DNA of 64,000 bases, taken from assembly GCF_000715075.1 (NCBI RefSeq), contig NC_134087.1, positions 157,901,436-157,965,435 on the forward strand. The letters run 5' to 3'. How positions within the stretch are numbered: the first letter of the stretch is position 1; each line of letters begins with the position of its first letter. The notes under the pieces were generated by a model, which saw only the letters and a program-made list of their open reading frames with translations, made no database searches and had not been told where the DNA came from. This DNA comes from Nicotiana tabacum (Eukaryota > Streptophyta > Magnoliopsida > Solanales > Solanaceae). The translations under genes and the position numbers were made by a program. Shown here one piece after another: positions 47,051-57,591 of this stretch.

Positions 47051-47606
47051 CACGGAAATTCGAAGAGTTTTCGTGCAAAGATAAAGTGAGCGGACACGAG
47101 CGATTTTTGTCCGTTCAAATACTCCGTGGGAAGCATTTTTTGAAAGATTTGACCGAACCTCTGCTTCAAAGGTTTCCTACATATCCTTGGCTATAAAGGA
47201 ATCAGGTCAATGTAGTTCGGGAAGTTTTGGGTAGCTGGGACTACCATGGGACTGTGATGCTACTGCTGTTTCGTCCTGCTTTTACTGCTTGCTGACCTCC
47301 TTATTACACCTTGCTTCAAAGGTAAAACAAAAAGCTAAACTAGACTATGGTACAAGAATTATAAAATCTTATCTAGATCATGCCCTTGTGTTTCCTGTTG
47401 TCTTGATATCTTGGCGACTCTTGGGCATTTGGCTTATTCCGTATTTCCTTTCATTGTGTCCCATATTTTCTTTTTCTGTTTGGGACTCTTGTTATTTCCT
47501 GCTGGGGATTTTGTTGGATCCCTCTGCTTTATCGATTCTAAGTGTGCTCCTTTCTCAAATGAGCGGGCTTTTGACTTCAATACTTCAATTGTATTCCCTT
47601 GTTCTC
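47051..47606 (-). other. Terminal 3' UTR of element C
   Basis: Non-coding; homologous to the terminal UTRs of B and D up to about 47290. The remainder (47290-47606) is specific to C. Contains the hairpin at 47177-47215. Confidence 0.8.
47177..47215 (-). other. Two-tier hairpin motif, C 3'-UTR copy
   Basis: Given on the + strand: outer arms CTACAT (47177-47182) and ATGTAG (47210-47215) pair perfectly. Inner arms TCCTT (47184-47188) and AAGGA (47196-47200) pair perfectly. Confidence 0.75.
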
Positions 47607-48860
47607 CAGGTGGGCGCCTGACTGCTGATTCATCCTCATTCTCCAGGTGGACGCATGACTTCTTCAATTCTTTGTCCTCATTCTCCAGGTGGATGCCTGA
47701 CTTCTTCAATTCTTTGTCCTTATTCTCTAGGTGGACGCCTGACTTCTTCAATTCTTTCATCCTCATTCTCCAGGTGGATGCCTGATTTTTTTTAAATTCT
47801 TCATCCTCATTCTCCAGGTGGACGCCTGACTTCTTAAATTCTTTGTCCTCATTTTCGAGGTGGACGCCTGACTTCTTCAATTCTTTGTCCTCATTCTCCA
47901 GGTGGACGCCTGATTTCTTCAATTCTTTCATCCTCATTCTCCAAGTGGACGCCTGATTTCTTCTTAAATTCTTCATCCTCATTCTCCAGGTGGACGCCTG
48001 ACTTCTTCAATTCTTTGTCCTCATTTTCGAGGTGGACGCCTGACTTCTTCAATTCTTTGTCCTCATTCTCCAGGTGGACGCCTGATTTCTTCAATTCTTT
48101 CATCCTCATTCTCCAGGTGGACGCCTGATTTCTTCTTAAATTCTTCATCCTCATTCTCCAGGTGGACGTCTGACTTCTTCAATTCTTTGTCCTCATTCTC
48201 CAAGTGGACGCCTGACTTCTTCAATTCTTTGTCCTCATTCTCCAGGTGGATGCCTGACTTTTTCAAATTTTTTTTCATCCTCATTCTCCAGGTGGACGCC
48301 TGACTTCTTCAATTCTTTGTCCTCATTCTCCAGGTGGACGCCTGATTTCTTCTTTTCTTTGTCCTCATTCTCCAGGTGGACGCCTGACTTCTTCAATTCT
48401 TTGTCCTCATTCTCCATGTGGATGCCTGATTTCTTCAATTCTTTCATCCTCATTCTCCAGGTGGACGTCTGATTTCTTCTTAAATTCTTTATCCTTATTC
48501 TCCAGGTGGACGCCTGACTTCTTCAATTTTTTCATCCTCATTCTCCAGGTGGACGCCTGACTTCTTCAATTCTTTGTCCTCATTCTCCAGGTGGACGCCT
48601 GATTTCTTCAATTCTTCATCCTCATTCTTCAGGTGGACGCTTGATTTCTTCAATTCTTTCATCCTCATTCTCCAGGTGGACGCCTGATTTCTTCTTAAAT
48701 TCTTCATCCTCATTTTCCAGGTGGACGCCTGACTTCTTCAATTCTTTGTCCTCATTCTCCAGGTGGACGCCTGATTTCTTCTTTCCTTTGTCCTCGTTCT
48801 CCAGGTGGACGCCTGATTACTTTTTCCTTTGTCCTCGTTCTTCAGGTGGACGCTTGACTT
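47607..48860 (-). repeat. 42/43-bp minisatellite in the 3' UTR of element C
   Basis: About 29 units with the minus-strand core AGGCGTCCACCTGGAGAATG, period 42 bp with some longer variants. A higher-order repeat of 172 bp (four units) is visible from the variant ATTTTCGAGG at 47851 and 48023. Because 42 is a multiple of three, runs stay open on the sense strand and encode a 14-residue charged unit (VHLENEDKELKKSG) in five separate frames of up to 182 codons. Open frames on the opposite strand (SFSRWTPDFF units) show that this openness follows from the period. I do not call a gene. Confidence 0.93.
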
Positions 48861-49955
48861 TTTCAATTTTTTTTTTCATCCTCCCATATCTTATTATTTT
48901 TATCTCCCGCCTTTCATGGCCGTATTTTGCATCATGTAATCTTGAATCTTGGTAGTATACCCTGACATTCCTTCTTATTTGTTTGGAATAAAACTTATCT
49001 CAAAGCTTTAGAAAAGTAAGATTATTAGTGACGAAACGCGCTGATTTCGACAATTATAGAATGAAAAGAAAAACCCAAATTTGGATGACTGTTGGAGAAG
49101 GAATAAAAACTTATCTGATTGGAGTTACTGGCGCCAATGATCAGGTTATGCATTTTGGATTAATCAAACCAGTCTTTTAATCGATCTCCTTTTAATTGTC
49201 TCATTTTTGTTTTCCCCAAAATTTCCATAACCTAACTTTATTTTTCATTTTACAGACCTGTTTGACTTGCAATATCTCAAAGAGTTTTCACCGACAAACT
49301 TTCCTCATTTGTTCATTTCTTACTTCCTTTTCGCCTTATGGTGCCTGCGAAGGTTTTCACCAATAAGACTCTCTCATTTTACTTTCTCTCAACTTATCGT
49401 CGCCTCATGGTGCCCGTGATGGTTTTCACCTATGAGACTCTCATTTTCATTACCTCTCCTTGTTTGTACCATAGCGTTGTGAACCATCTTTATTTGCTTG
49501 ACTCAACATTTTTCTAAGATTGATCGAAAGGTCTTTTTTGGTATGTGGTTGGAAATGGACAGGTACCAAAAGCTAAATAGTTTTGGTATGGGTTTAAAAT
49601 TACAACTCTTGGAATCTTTTTCTTATTTCCAATACAATTCTTTGCCCCAGTTTCTTGATTGGGGTCTCTTGATGTTTCTTTTTGTGCACATTATGCATAT
49701 TGTGCACCCTATGACCGAGCCGTGAGGCGCCTACGTATCCTTCTTTGAGGAATCAGGTCAAACGTAGTTCACTAAATAATAGTGATTTTTTTTAATATTA
49801 TTTCATATTTGATTTTCATTGATTCCAAGAGAGGGTAGGAAAGAAACAAATATGGCTCAAAAGGGAAAGCAAAGGGTATAGTGTTTGGATAGCAGAATAA
49901 ATTGCCTTTGTCATTCCAATCTTCGAAATAATGCTAAATACAAACATTCAAAGAA
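48861..49955 (-). other. Proximal 3' UTR of element C
   Basis: Non-coding sequence between integrase and minisatellite. It contains three loosely spaced copies of a GTTTTCACC(N)AAGACTCTC-type unit (49275, 49352 and 49421; about 70 bp apart) and the hairpin at 49731-49767. Confidence 0.7.
49731..49767 (-). other. Two-tier hairpin motif, C post-integrase copy
   Basis: Given on the + strand: outer arms CTACGT (49731-49736) and ACGTAG (49762-49767) pair perfectly. Inner arms TCCT (49738-49741) and AGGA (49748-49751) pair over 4 bp. About 190 nt after the integrase stop. Confidence 0.75.
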
Positions 49956-51143
49956 TTATGCATAATATCTCTTTACCGCGTCAGAATTGATCGCCATGTC
50001 TATGCATTTGCCTTCAATATCTGTTAAGCATAGTGCACCATTCGATAATACTCTGGTCACAATGAATGGTCCTTGCCAATTCGGGGCAAATTTGCCTTTT
50101 GCCTCAACCTGATGTGGAAGAATACGTTTCAGTACATGTTGACCTACTTCAAACTTCCGTGGACGCACCTTTTTGTTGTATGCTCTTGCTATTCTTCTTT
50201 GATATAATTGACCATGACATACTGCGGCCAATCGTTTTTCATCAATCAAGTTTAACTGTTCCAGATGGGTTTTGACCCATTCATCATCATCAATCTTTGC
50301 TTCGGCGATGATCCGAAGGGAAGGAATCTCAACTTCTGCAGGAATTACTGCTTCAGTGCCATATACCAACAAATAAGGAGTTGCTCCTACTGAAGTGCGA
50401 ACAGTAGTGCGGTATCCCAATAATGCAAATGGTAATTTTTCATGCCATTGTCTTGAACCTTCTACCATTTTCCGAAGTATCTTCTTTATGTTATTGTTGG
50501 CAGCCTCGACTGCTCCATTTGCCTTGGGCCGATATGGGGTAGAGTTGCGATGTGTAATCTTAAACTGTTGACATACTTCCTTCATTAAGTTGCTGTTAAG
50601 ATTAGCACTGTTATCTATGATGATCACCTTTGGGATTCCGAATCGACATATGATATTGGAGTGGACAAAATCGACCACAGCTTTCTTGGTCACTGATTTG
50701 AATGTTTTGGCCTCAACCCATTTGGTAAAATAATCAATGGCTACCAGAATGAACCTGTGCCCATTGGATGCTGCCGGCTCAATTGGTCCAATCACATCCA
50801 TGCCCCAGGCGATGAAGGGCCATGGTGCCGACATTGTGTGCAACTCGGATGGTGGAGAATGAATCAAATCTCCGTGTATCTGGCATTGATGACACTTGCG
50901 CACAAAACTGATACAATCTCGCTCCACGGTAAGCCAATAGTAACCAGCTCGAAGGATTTTCTTTGCTAACACATATCCGCTCATGTGGGGTCCGCAAACT
51001 CCCGAATGTACTTCAGACATAACAGTTGTAGCTTGTCTGGCATCTATGCATCTTAATAATCCAAGATCTGGTGTTCTTTTATACAAAACTCCTCCGCTTA
51101 AGAAGAATCCATTTGCCAATCGCCTAATAGTCTTCTTTTGATC
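49956..51143 (-). pseudogene. Element C integrase
   Basis: A 387-codon frame (49956-51119) in phase with the upstream pol, separated from it only by the TGA at 51144. The zinc region has H38, H45, C76 and C79. The core carries D108 (GMDVIG), D169 (IIIDN) and E205 (GAVEAANNN), with exactly 35 residues between the last two, the canonical DD35E set. The C-terminal domain has RPRKFEVGQHVLKRI and ends VKRYYA. No chromodomain is present, as expected outside chromoviruses. The enzyme inserts the cDNA with a 5-bp stagger, matching the GGCGC duplication. All catalytic residues are intact, though expression needs readthrough of the upstream stops. Confidence 0.95.
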
Positions 51144-51680
51144 TCATGTGGCTTGTGCGGGATATATCCCCATCCTGATATACTCTTTGATGTCGTGGAA
51201 CCACGGTTCACCGTCCAATTCCTCTTCAACCATATTGCAATAAGCCTGCTGATCGTGGACTTGAATATGTATTGGATCTACATAAGCTTTGTCCGGATGG
51301 TGCAACATTGATGCCACGGTAGCCAATGCATCGGCAACCTCCTTATGGATTCTTGGAATATGTTGGAACTCCACTGATTGAAACCGCTGACAAAGATCAT
51401 GTAGACATTGTCGGTATGGTATGAGCTTCAAGTCTCGGGTTTCCCATTCTCCTTGAATTTGATGTACCAAAAGATCTGAATCTCCCATGACTAAGATTTC
51501 TCGGATACCCATGTCTGCGGCTAGCCTTAACCCCAAAATGCAAGCTTCATATTCAGCCATATTATTGGTGCAATAAAATCGCAATTGAGCCGTAACAGGA
51601 TAGTGATGCCCTGTTTCAGAAATGATTACAGCTCCTATCCTGACTCCTTTCATGTTAGCAGCCCCATCAAAGAAAAGTTT
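51144..51680 (-). pseudogene. Element C second (archaeal-like) RNase H
   Basis: Lies in frame between the TAG at 51681 (a Trp codon in B, just before the KLFFDGAAN strand) and the TGA at 51144. Candidate catalytic acids are the D of FFDGAAN, E of AEYEAC, D of MGDSDLLV and D of EVADALA. It would provide a second RNase H activity or substitute for the degenerate first one, as proposed for Tat-group elements. Only the two flanking stops mar it; the domain itself is open. Confidence 0.9.
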
Positions 51681-53433
51681 CTAGCCAGGTTTTTCAATCT
51701 GCTCCATCTCATCAATATGCATTATTTCTTTATCGGGAAAATAGGTTTTCAATGGCTCGTACTCCTCGTCGACCGGGTTTTCAGCTAAATGATTGGCCAG
51801 TGCTTGGGCTTTCATTGCAGTCCGAGTCACATAGATGATGTCAAATTCTGTGAGCAATATCTGCCACTTTGCAAGTCTTCCCGTTGGCATAGGCTTTTGA
51901 AAAATATATTTCAATGGATCCAGACGAGAAATGAGGTAAGTAGTGTAGGACGACAAATAGTGTTTCAACTTCTGAGCTACCCATGTTAGGGCGCAACATG
52001 TCTTTTCCAGATGAGTATACTTAACCTCATAAGCTGTGAATTTCTTGCTAAGGTAGTAGATGGCCTGTTCTTTTCTGCCGGTGAGGTCATGTTGCACCAA
52101 TACACAACCAAATGAATTTTCCAAAACCGTCAAATAAAGAATCAGAGGTCTTCCTAGCTCTGGAGGGACCAACACGGGTGGGTTTGACAGGTATCCTTTT
52201 ATCTTATCAAACGCCTCTTGACACTCATCGGTCCATTCGACCACAGCATCTTTTTTCAACAATTTGAAAATAGGCTCACAAGTTGTCGTAAGCTGAGCAA
52301 TAAACTTGCTGATGTAATTCAACCTTCCCAACAAACTCATTACTTCAGTTTTGTTCCTTGGAGGTGGCAATTCTTGGATGGCTTTGATTTTTGATGGGTC
52401 TAGCTCGATGCCTCGTCGACTGACTATGAATCCCAGCAACTTTCCAGATGGAACTCCAAATGCGCATTTGGCAGGGTTAAGTTTGAGGTTGTACCTGCGA
52501 AGTCTTAAGAAGAATTTCCTCAAATCCCCAACGTGGTCGGCCTGATGCTTTGATTTTATGATCACATCGTCCACGTATACCTCAATCTCCTTGTGTATCA
52601 TATCATGAAACACTGTGGTCATCGCTCTCATGTAGGTTGCTCCGGCGTTCTTCAAACCGAATGGCATTACCCGATAGCAATAAGTTCCCCATGGTGTGAT
52701 GAATGCCGTCTTTTCTGCATCTTCTTCATCCATTATAATTTGATGATACCCAGCATAACAATCCACGAAAGATCCTATATCATGCTTGGCACAATTATCG
52801 ATCAAAATATGGATATTGGGTAATGGGAAATTATCCTTCGGACTGGCTTTGTTGAGATTGCGGTAGTCAACGCATACTCTAATTTTGCCGTCTTTCTTTG
52901 GCACAGGAACGATATTAGCTAACCAAATAGGATATCGAGTGACTCGAATGACCTTTGCTTCCAATTGTTTGGTGATTTCTTCCTTAATTCTTACACTCAT
53001 ATCAGGCTTGAATTTTCTCAGCCTCTGCTTGACAGGAGGCACCGTTGAATCGGTGGGCAATTTGTGAACCACTAAATCAGTGCTTAGGCCCGGCATGTCG
53101 TCATATGACCATGCAAAAATATCTTTGAATTCTATGAGTGCTTTAATTAACTCTTCTCGGATCTTTGGTTCGAGATGGACACTTATTTTAGTTTCCCGGA
53201 TATTACTCGTGTCCCCTATATTGATGTCCTCGGTATCACTCAAGTTAGGTTTGATTTTTTCCTCAAAGTGAATTAACTCTTTACTAATCTCTTCAAAAAC
53301 CTCATCTTCATCATATTCTGATTCATAATCACAATATATTTCTTGAATTATTAATTCGGAACCAGATTGATTTTTAAGACTGGGTTGAGGATTCCTCATG
53401 CATGCCATATCACTAGAGCCAGCGTAAAAAGAA
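51681..53433 (-). pseudogene. Element C reverse transcriptase-RNase H (pol exon 2)
   Basis: The exon starts at 53433, directly after the intron acceptor. The first Met (53408) is internal after splicing, so it was not chosen as the true start. Counting from that Met: acidic N-terminal segment (1-60), RT 130-330 with VCVDYRNLNKASP at 178-190, catalytic D216 in FVDCYAGYHQ and YVDD at 278-281, connection, then gypsy RNase H from about 420 (PLILYLTVLENSFGCVLVQHD) to 550. The domain ends at an in-frame TAG where B has Trp. RT activity residues are all present. Confidence 0.95.
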
Positions 53434-53616
53434 CTGTACAGGAAAGAAGAAAAAAGAAAAGAAAACTATCAGGAATGATAATAAGAAGGAAACTGCTTTT
53501 TATTGGATGATGAAAGATAACAAGGTTTGCACACTTCAAACAAACTGTAAGATAGACATTGGGGTTATAACCCTGAAGTAACCCAAACAAACTGAAAGAA
53601 AATCAAAATAAACTAC
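53434..53616 (-). other. Conserved gag-pro/pol intron of element C
   Basis: 183 nt on the minus strand: donor TCTTG|GTAGTTT at 53616, pyrimidine-rich 3' part and acceptor CCTGTACAG at 53434. Splicing joins TG with T and keeps the frame from KES into FYAGSSDM and the RT. The unspliced form ends at TAG within the donor and makes Gag-Pro only. Confidence 0.87.
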
Positions 53617-56594
53617 CAAGACTCCTTTCGAATGGGGAGAGGAGTGGCTTTCCAATTATTAAGCTTTGTTTCTGGCCCAACGAATTGAAATTCTGCGTTG
53701 CTACACCCTTCTCCGCTTTCCAACATATTCACATCATTAAACAATTTCTCGAATCTTTCAATTAATTCCTCCTCAGGATTGACCCGGGATTTAGGAATTG
53801 TTGTTATCGGGCGATTTTTAGCACCGGTCTTGACAAAAGACTTTGATAGATGTGGGACTGGTTTTGGGAGAACCCATGCCTTTTGTTTCAACTTTCTGGC
53901 CTTTATCACGTCGTTGACAGTGGGTATGAACCCCAAACCGAATGTTCCCCAGTTCTCGGGGAGAGATACTGGTTGTATAATTCCTTGCAAAGACGAGCCC
54001 AGACCTTTGCCGGGTATAAAACCATTTTTTAACATTTCATAAGCTACCATGACTGAAGCAGAGGTTATCTTTGGATTCGGAAGGTACTTCCCCTCTGGAA
54101 ATTTCTCTACCGACACTGTATCGGACACTTGGTATACCCACGGTCCCTGGTCATTTTCTATTCCCTCGACCGGTACAATGGTACTGCTGTGAGCATTTAA
54201 ACTTTCTTCCCCATGCACAACTATTTCTTGATGATCCCATTCAAACTTGACCGCTTGGTGTAGTGTTGATGGGACTGCTTTAGCAGCATGGATCCATCGT
54301 CGACCCAACAACAAGTTATAAGAAACAGTTATGTCCAGTACTTGAAACTCCATTGTGAATTCAACTGGTCCTATTGTCAGTTCCAACACTATATCGCCAA
54401 ATGAATCTCTGCTTCCACCGTCAAACCCCCGTACGCAAATGTTATTCTTCTGGATCCTTTCCTCTTTGATTTTAAGTTTGCTTAAAGTAGAGAGAGGGCA
54501 GATGTTTGCACTTGACCCGTTGTCAACCAATACCCGGGTTACTACGGAGTTTTCACATTTCACGGTGAGGTAAAGAGCTCTGTTGTGCTCGGTACCTTCC
54601 ACATGCAATTCATCATCAGAAAATGTAATTCTGTTTGCCTCAAAGATTCTGTTGGCTATTCTTCCCAAATGATTTACAGAGATTTTTTCAGGAACATGAG
54701 CCTCATTCAGGATTTTCATCAAAGCCAGACGGTGCTCTTCTGAATGGATCAGTAATGACAATAATGAAATTTGAGCGGGCGTCTTCTTTAGTTGATCCAC
54801 AACAGAATAATCATGGAGCTTCATTTTTCTTAAAAACTCTTCCGCTTCTTCTTCCGTCACAGCTTTCTTTATTGGTGTTGGATTATTTTTAGTTTTTCTT
54901 AACTCTTCGGGAATAAAACATCTTCCCGAACGAGTCAAGCCTTGCATTTCACAGACTTCTTCCTTGACTTCTTTTCCCTTGTACATTACAGTCACCCGTT
55001 CATAGTTCCATGGAATGGCCTTGTTGTTGATCACTGGTAGTTGGGTTACAGGTGTGATAATAACTCGATCTGTACGGGCTCCTTCCACGAATACAATGGG
55101 TTTGTTGGCAACTCCGGGTACTATTACTTTCGGTCTTTCTTGCTTTGTGTCAACTTTGCTCGGAGACCCCTTTTCGACTACCACAGATGGTTCATCACTA
55201 TTTCTGTTCTGATTAGGTACCGGCTTCTCCTCTGTTAACTGCTTATCTGGCTTGGCTTCATGAGACCTGATCATCATGACAGTTTGTGATGGCTTCTTTG
55301 TTTCCCCCTCAACTTGTATGATTTCTATCATATTGGCCTCCTGATGGGCTGGCATTGGATTTCTGTTGATATTGGGAGTTTCGGGGTTTTGCACCTCGAT
55401 TTTATTAGTATCAATCAGCTCTTGTATTGCATTTTTCAAATGCCAGCATTTTTCCGTATCATGGCCTGGTGTACCGGAACAATACTCACAGCTAATGGTG
55501 TAGTCCAGATTCTTTGGAGGAGGATTGGGTAGCTTGGATTGTATTGGTCTTAGCATGTCCAGCTGTCTCAGCCTGTGGAACAAACTAGTGTAAGACTCTC
55601 CCAATGGAGTGTAGGTTTTCTTTTTCTGTTCCCTTTCTCCCCTGAATGCTGGCCTAGGCCTGAAACCTGGTCCGGGATAGGCTCGTGGGTAAGTAACTGG
55701 TATGGCAGGAGCACGCCAATTAGTGTGAACAGGTGGCTGATTGTATGCTTGTGCATGGTTAATGGAAAAATGAGGCTCTGAAGGGTGATAGTAGTGCTGG
55801 GATGAATTGTGGTGGTAAGTTGATTGGCGAGGTCGTTGTTGATTATAGTAAGGCGGTGAACCTCTGGGTCCCGACCAAATTCCTGAATCAACTACCGCTG
55901 CTTCCTCCCTCTTCTTTCTTCCAATTCCTCCTACCCCGCCTTGAATAGCTTGATTAGTTGCCTTAATTGCTGAATAGCTCATGATTTTATTTGTCTTGAG
56001 GCCTTCTTCCACCATACCACCCATCTTCACTACTTCGTTGAATGATTTCCCTACCGCTGAAACCAAATGGGCATAGTAAGTTGGTTCCAAGGCTTGGAGG
56101 AAGTAGTCTACTATTTCACTCTCCTTCATAGGAGGATCCACTCTTGCTGCCTGTTCTCTCCACCGGAAGCCATACTCTCTGAAACTTTCATTGTGTTTCT
56201 TCTCAAATTTCGTCAAAAATAGTCGATCTGGGATGATTTCCAGATTGTATTGGAAATGGTATGCGAATGCTTGTGCCAGGTCATCCCAGGTGTACCATCT
56301 CCCATGGTCCTGGCGTGTATACCACTCCAAAGCTGATCCGCTTAAACTTTGACTGAAGTAAGCCATCAATAATTCGTCCTTTCCCCCAGCTCCTCGCATC
56401 TTGCTGCAGAAACCCCTTAAGTGGGCTACTGGGTCGTCGTGCCCATTGTATAGGTCAAATTTAGGCATCTTGAAACCGACTGGTAATTGTACATTTGGGA
56501 ATAAGCACAAATCCTTGTATGCTACACTGACTTGCCCGCCTAATCCTCGCATGTCTCTGAACGATTGTTCTAGACTTTTGACCTTCCTGAACAT
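53617..56594 (-). pseudogene. Element C Gag core, protease and G-patch tail (exon 1)
   Basis: 993 open codons. The Gag core spans residues 1-200 (VAHLRGFCSKMRGAGGKDEL, GSALEWYTRQDH). A Pro/Tyr/His-rich linker covers 240-330. The zinc knuckle is C369-x2-C372-x5-H378-x4-C383, one residue longer than the retroviral CX2CX4HX4C. Protease: D691 in VLVDNGSSANIC, SYNLLLGRRWIH at 758-769. A G-patch-like segment, NGFIPGKGLGSSLQG, begins near 857. The frame starts by frameshift from the gag N-terminus, so the Met at 56594 is not a natural start. It ends at the splice donor. Confidence 0.95.
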
Positions 56595-57082
56595 CTCTTC
56601 TTGTTCAGCATTTTTGGCTGGCTGGTCAATTTTGGTTGGGAGATCAAAACGAGGAGCAGTTGAATGGATTTCGGAGGCTTTGAGGGTGGGCTCCGGGGGT
56701 AATATTGGTTGTCCTGGGCCTGGAATGTAGGCTCACTAGGAGATTTGTGGAATGTAGCCGGGGGAGGTGCTACGAAAACAGGAGTCACAGGTGGAGGAAA
56801 GTATGGAACTGGTTTCGGAGGTGGAGACTGCGGTGTCTGAGAGGTGGTGCCTCGGTAGTGCTAGTAAATAGGGAAATTTGGGGATAATTCAGTGGTAATA
56901 TTATCCTGAGTTTGGGTCATTGATGGAGCAGAGTTATTTGGGTAAGATGGGGGTAACTGTCCTGTAGACCAGGCTTGGTACATCTCAGCCATTTGCTGCT
57001 TGAGTTTAAACATCTCTTCTTTCATTTTCCCGACATCCATCTCCTCTAGCTCAATACCTGTGTCAACATCTGGGATAGACAT
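56595..57082 (-). pseudogene. Element C gag N-terminus
   Basis: First Met at 57082 (MSIPDVDTG), then EEMFKLKQQMAEMYQAW, almost identical to B. A TAG at 56861 and a one-base frameshift near 56690-56700 (in a C-rich stretch) separate it from the long Gag-Pro frame. The frame is open upstream of the Met for at least 20 codons, so the true start could lie further 5'. Confidence 0.85.
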
Positions 57083-57591
57083 ACTTTCGGGTATTGGTCC
57101 TTTTGATCTCGTGTGATAATGATAATATGCCAGTATACTCTTTAGAGAAACTAACTGCTTGAATTCTGGAAATGAACAAACTTGTTAGTTTTGAGAGTTT
57201 AACACATATATAATTACACGTTGAGATGCAATGCTCTTAGACAAGTAATCCCTTTCTATTATGCATTTGCTCGGCTGCTTGTGTCGTCCCAGCTTTCTTG
57301 AAATTTTTATTGTTATTCACTTTTAATTTTATTTATTATATATATCTTTTATTGTGGTGGTCGAATCTTATAAAAATTGCCTACGTATCATGCCCCCGCA
57401 TGAATCAGACCTTGCGTAGTTCGGACATAAGGCAAACACTTTTATTCATTATACAAAGATGGAATTACATTTGAAAACTTTAAGAAAATGGTTTGAAACA
57501 CACACACTTAAATAAAAATAAAGATACAATTCTTAACATCTCACAACATGCCCCACTTTCCACTTTTGTTGTCAATTATTGGATTATCTGC
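57083..57591 (-). other. ORF1-gag spacer of element C
   Basis: Non-coding, AT-rich, holding the hairpin at 57381-57419 at the same relative place as in B. Confidence 0.65.
57381..57419 (-). other. Two-tier hairpin motif, C ORF1-gag copy
   Basis: Given on the + strand: outer arms CTACG (57381-57385) and CGTAG (57415-57419). Inner arms TCATGC (57388-57393) and GCATGA (57398-57403) form a perfect 6-bp stem around CCCC. Confidence 0.8.

Noticed and set aside
25323..57419. Hairpin motif as a hammerhead ribozyme
   Set aside because: It has CTGATTC but lacks the CTGANGA...GAAA core with the third stem, so the hammerhead fold is not supported.
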